64,000 nt of DNA, from NCBI GenBank assembly GCA_963840725.1, contig CAWIZY010000003.1, positions 1-64,000 of the forward strand. The letters run 5' to 3'. Positions 62,980-64,000 of this stretch are shown piece after piece. This stretch comes from CAVWDU01 sp963840725. GTDB taxonomy: Bacteria > Pseudomonadota > Gammaproteobacteria > Pseudomonadales > Halieaceae. Each line of letters begins with the position of its first letter. The first letter of the stretch is position 1. The notes below the pieces were generated by a model, which worked only from the letters and a program-made list of their open reading frames with translations, ran no database searches and was not told the origin of the DNA. Made by a program: the position numbers and the translations under genes.

Positions 62980-63318
62980 ATGGAAATTAAGCAATTAGAA
63001 ACTTTTCGCAACGCGCTGATTTGCCTCAGAGAGGAAATAGGGCAACTGAATGCAGATAGCAGGGAAACCACAGAAACCGTAGCGCTCGATCAATCGAAGG
63101 TTGGCCGCCTGTCCCGCATGGACGCTATGCAAGCCCGTCAGATGGCACAGGAAACGGTTCGCCGAAGAGCGCTACAATTGCAGAAAATCGACAACGCATT
63201 GCGCCGCCTGGAGGCCGGCTACTACGGCTATTGCTTCATTTGCGGGGATCCGATTAGCACGGCGAGGTTACGTTTCGACCCCGCTTGCACTCGATGCGTG
63301 GGTTGCATGGATAGCTGA
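62980..63318 (+). CDS. DksA/TraR-type C4 zinc finger protein
   Basis: 112 residues: an N-terminal coiled-coil (MEIKQLETFRNALICLREEI) and LRRLEAGYYGYCFICGDPIS with CTRCVGC, forming the C4 zinc finger of the DksA/TraR family. It is shorter than true DksA and lacks the usual DxxDxA tip (here SRMDAMQARQMA), so binding to the RNA polymerase secondary channel is likely but its effect is uncertain. It is 159 bp downstream of the site-2 protease gene. Confidence 0.85.
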   Translation: MEIKQLETFRNALICLREEIGQLNADSRETTETVALDQSKVGRLSRMDAMQARQMAQETVRRRALQLQKIDNALRRLEAGYYGYCFICGDPISTARLRFDPACTRCVGCMDS

Positions 63319-63363
63319 CGCCTGTCCGCTATAAATACTTGTCATACTTGAAACCCCGGGACT

Positions 63364-63609
63364 TTAGTTCGGACAAGATTTGAAGATGTACGCCCCGTCG
63401 ACAATATCTTCGAAAGGAGCGCAGCGAGTGCTTTGCACTTGACTAACAGTCACCGCAAGAAACGCGCCATTGATCTTCAAGTCCAGGTCTGCCGCCGTTG
63501 AAGCGGCTCTGATAGCATCACTGTAGGTGCTAAGATCTGGAACTTCAGGTCCAAAAATACAGCGCCACCTGCCACAATGTTCATCTAAGCTGAGGCCAGT
63601 CTCGCGAAG
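63364..63609 (-). pseudogene. Possible coding remnant
   Basis: An 81-codon open frame on the minus strand with protein-like composition (CGRWRCIFGPEVPDLSTYSD, FLAVTVSQVQSTRCAPFEDI, ending KSCPN) and no stop, but no ATG, GTG or TTG near its 5' end. No family is recognised. It may be the 3' end of a decayed gene. Confidence 0.3.
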
Positions 63610-64000
63610 TCATAGTTTGATCTGGCTTAGAAGGCGGGGATAGCCCTAAAGAAATCAATCGAGAACTTGAATCTGTTGCTCGATTCTTGAACATACAGGC
63701 CCGTAGCGGGCCACCAGCCGACCAGCTGGATGCGCCAGTATCGTTCACGGGGTAGCAGCCAAAAACCTGTTGAGTGACTCGGCGTGCCAGTTACGGTTCG
63801 GGGTTAAAAACTCCAGCACGGGGCTCCTCTCTCGATTGACCGACGCAGGTGTCCATATCTACTTTTGCAGCCAAACAGCGGCTTATCGTGGGTTTCTTCC
63901 GAAGAAGCTTGACCCGCATGTGACCTTTGCACTAGCAGCCAGGACGGCTCATGTTCAATTACAGAGACAAGAATTAACACTAATCGCATTTTAGCGGTAT
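63610..64000. other. Window end without supported gene
   Basis: About 390 bp in which the open frames on both strands are short and lack recognisable motifs or ribosome sites. Confidence 0.5.

Noticed and set aside
63770..63994. 74-codon frame at the window end
   Set aside because: No ribosome site, no recognisable motif, and a similar-sized frame overlaps it on the other strand.

Overview
The window looks like chromosome from a marine gammaproteobacterium, plausibly a Halieaceae/Cellvibrionales-type heterotroph. This is inferred from gene content only: two large TonB-dependent receptors, exported DUF1254/DUF1214 proteins, a methanethiol oxidase cluster, a BCCT transporter, a TPR-sulfotransferase and a NifJ-type pyruvate:ferredoxin oxidoreductase. 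No rRNA or tRNA gene, CRISPR array, phage module or replication origin was seen.

Layout. 0-6 kb is a tandem array of DUF1254/DUF1214 genes: three decayed copies, then two intact ones separated by a Ysc84-like gene with an in-frame amber codon. 6.5-13.6 kb is an uptake and activation locus: alpha/beta hydrolase, acyl-CoA synthetase, TonB receptor, sodium/solute symporter and TetR regulator. Three copies of a TTCAAC-N4-GTTGAA operator sit in or beside its promoters. 13.7-17.0 kb holds a MauG-like di-heme peroxidase, methanethiol oxidase (SBP56) and SCO1/SenC, the arrangement known from methanethiol oxidase loci. 17.9-27.0 kb carries a dihydroorotate dehydrogenase-like protein with NifJ, a P-type ATPase with atypical membrane motifs, and an MFS protein. 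27.2-29.1 kb holds an integron-type attC site followed by a small membrane-protein gene apparently split by an IS256-family element. 29.3-49.0 kb is ordinary metabolic and regulatory sequence (HDAC-like and Sir2 deacylases, aldo/keto reductase, cyclase, ECF sigma with a membrane vWA protein, alcohol dehydrogenase, a broken quinoprotein, CitE-like lyase, DUF885, SDR, DUF4112, serine hydrolase, a Cys-rich repeat protein). 49.1-64 kb holds an AlaDH/PNT-like enzyme, an IS3 remnant, a BCCT transporter, a frameshifted TonB receptor with a TPR-sulfotransferase and a MarR regulator, a site-2 protease and a DksA/TraR-like zinc finger.

The main unexplained structure is a set of dispersed short repeats tied to two REP-associated tyrosine transposases (RAYTs). 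RAYT-1 (17 kb) goes with an imperfect palindrome, core GGAGTCTGACCCCTTGG. RAYT-2 (52 kb) goes with TGGGTGTCCTG. Each repeat family also occurs away from its transposase, attached to a relic of only the first few codons plus leader of that transposase (6.0 and 6.3 kb; 60.4 and 61.4 kb). A third type of leader linked to TGGGTGTCCTG occurs at 27.1 and 31.9 kb. These head-plus-repeat modules look like non-autonomous units. Two copies of the RAYT-1 repeat in the same orientation bracket the methanethiol oxidase cluster.
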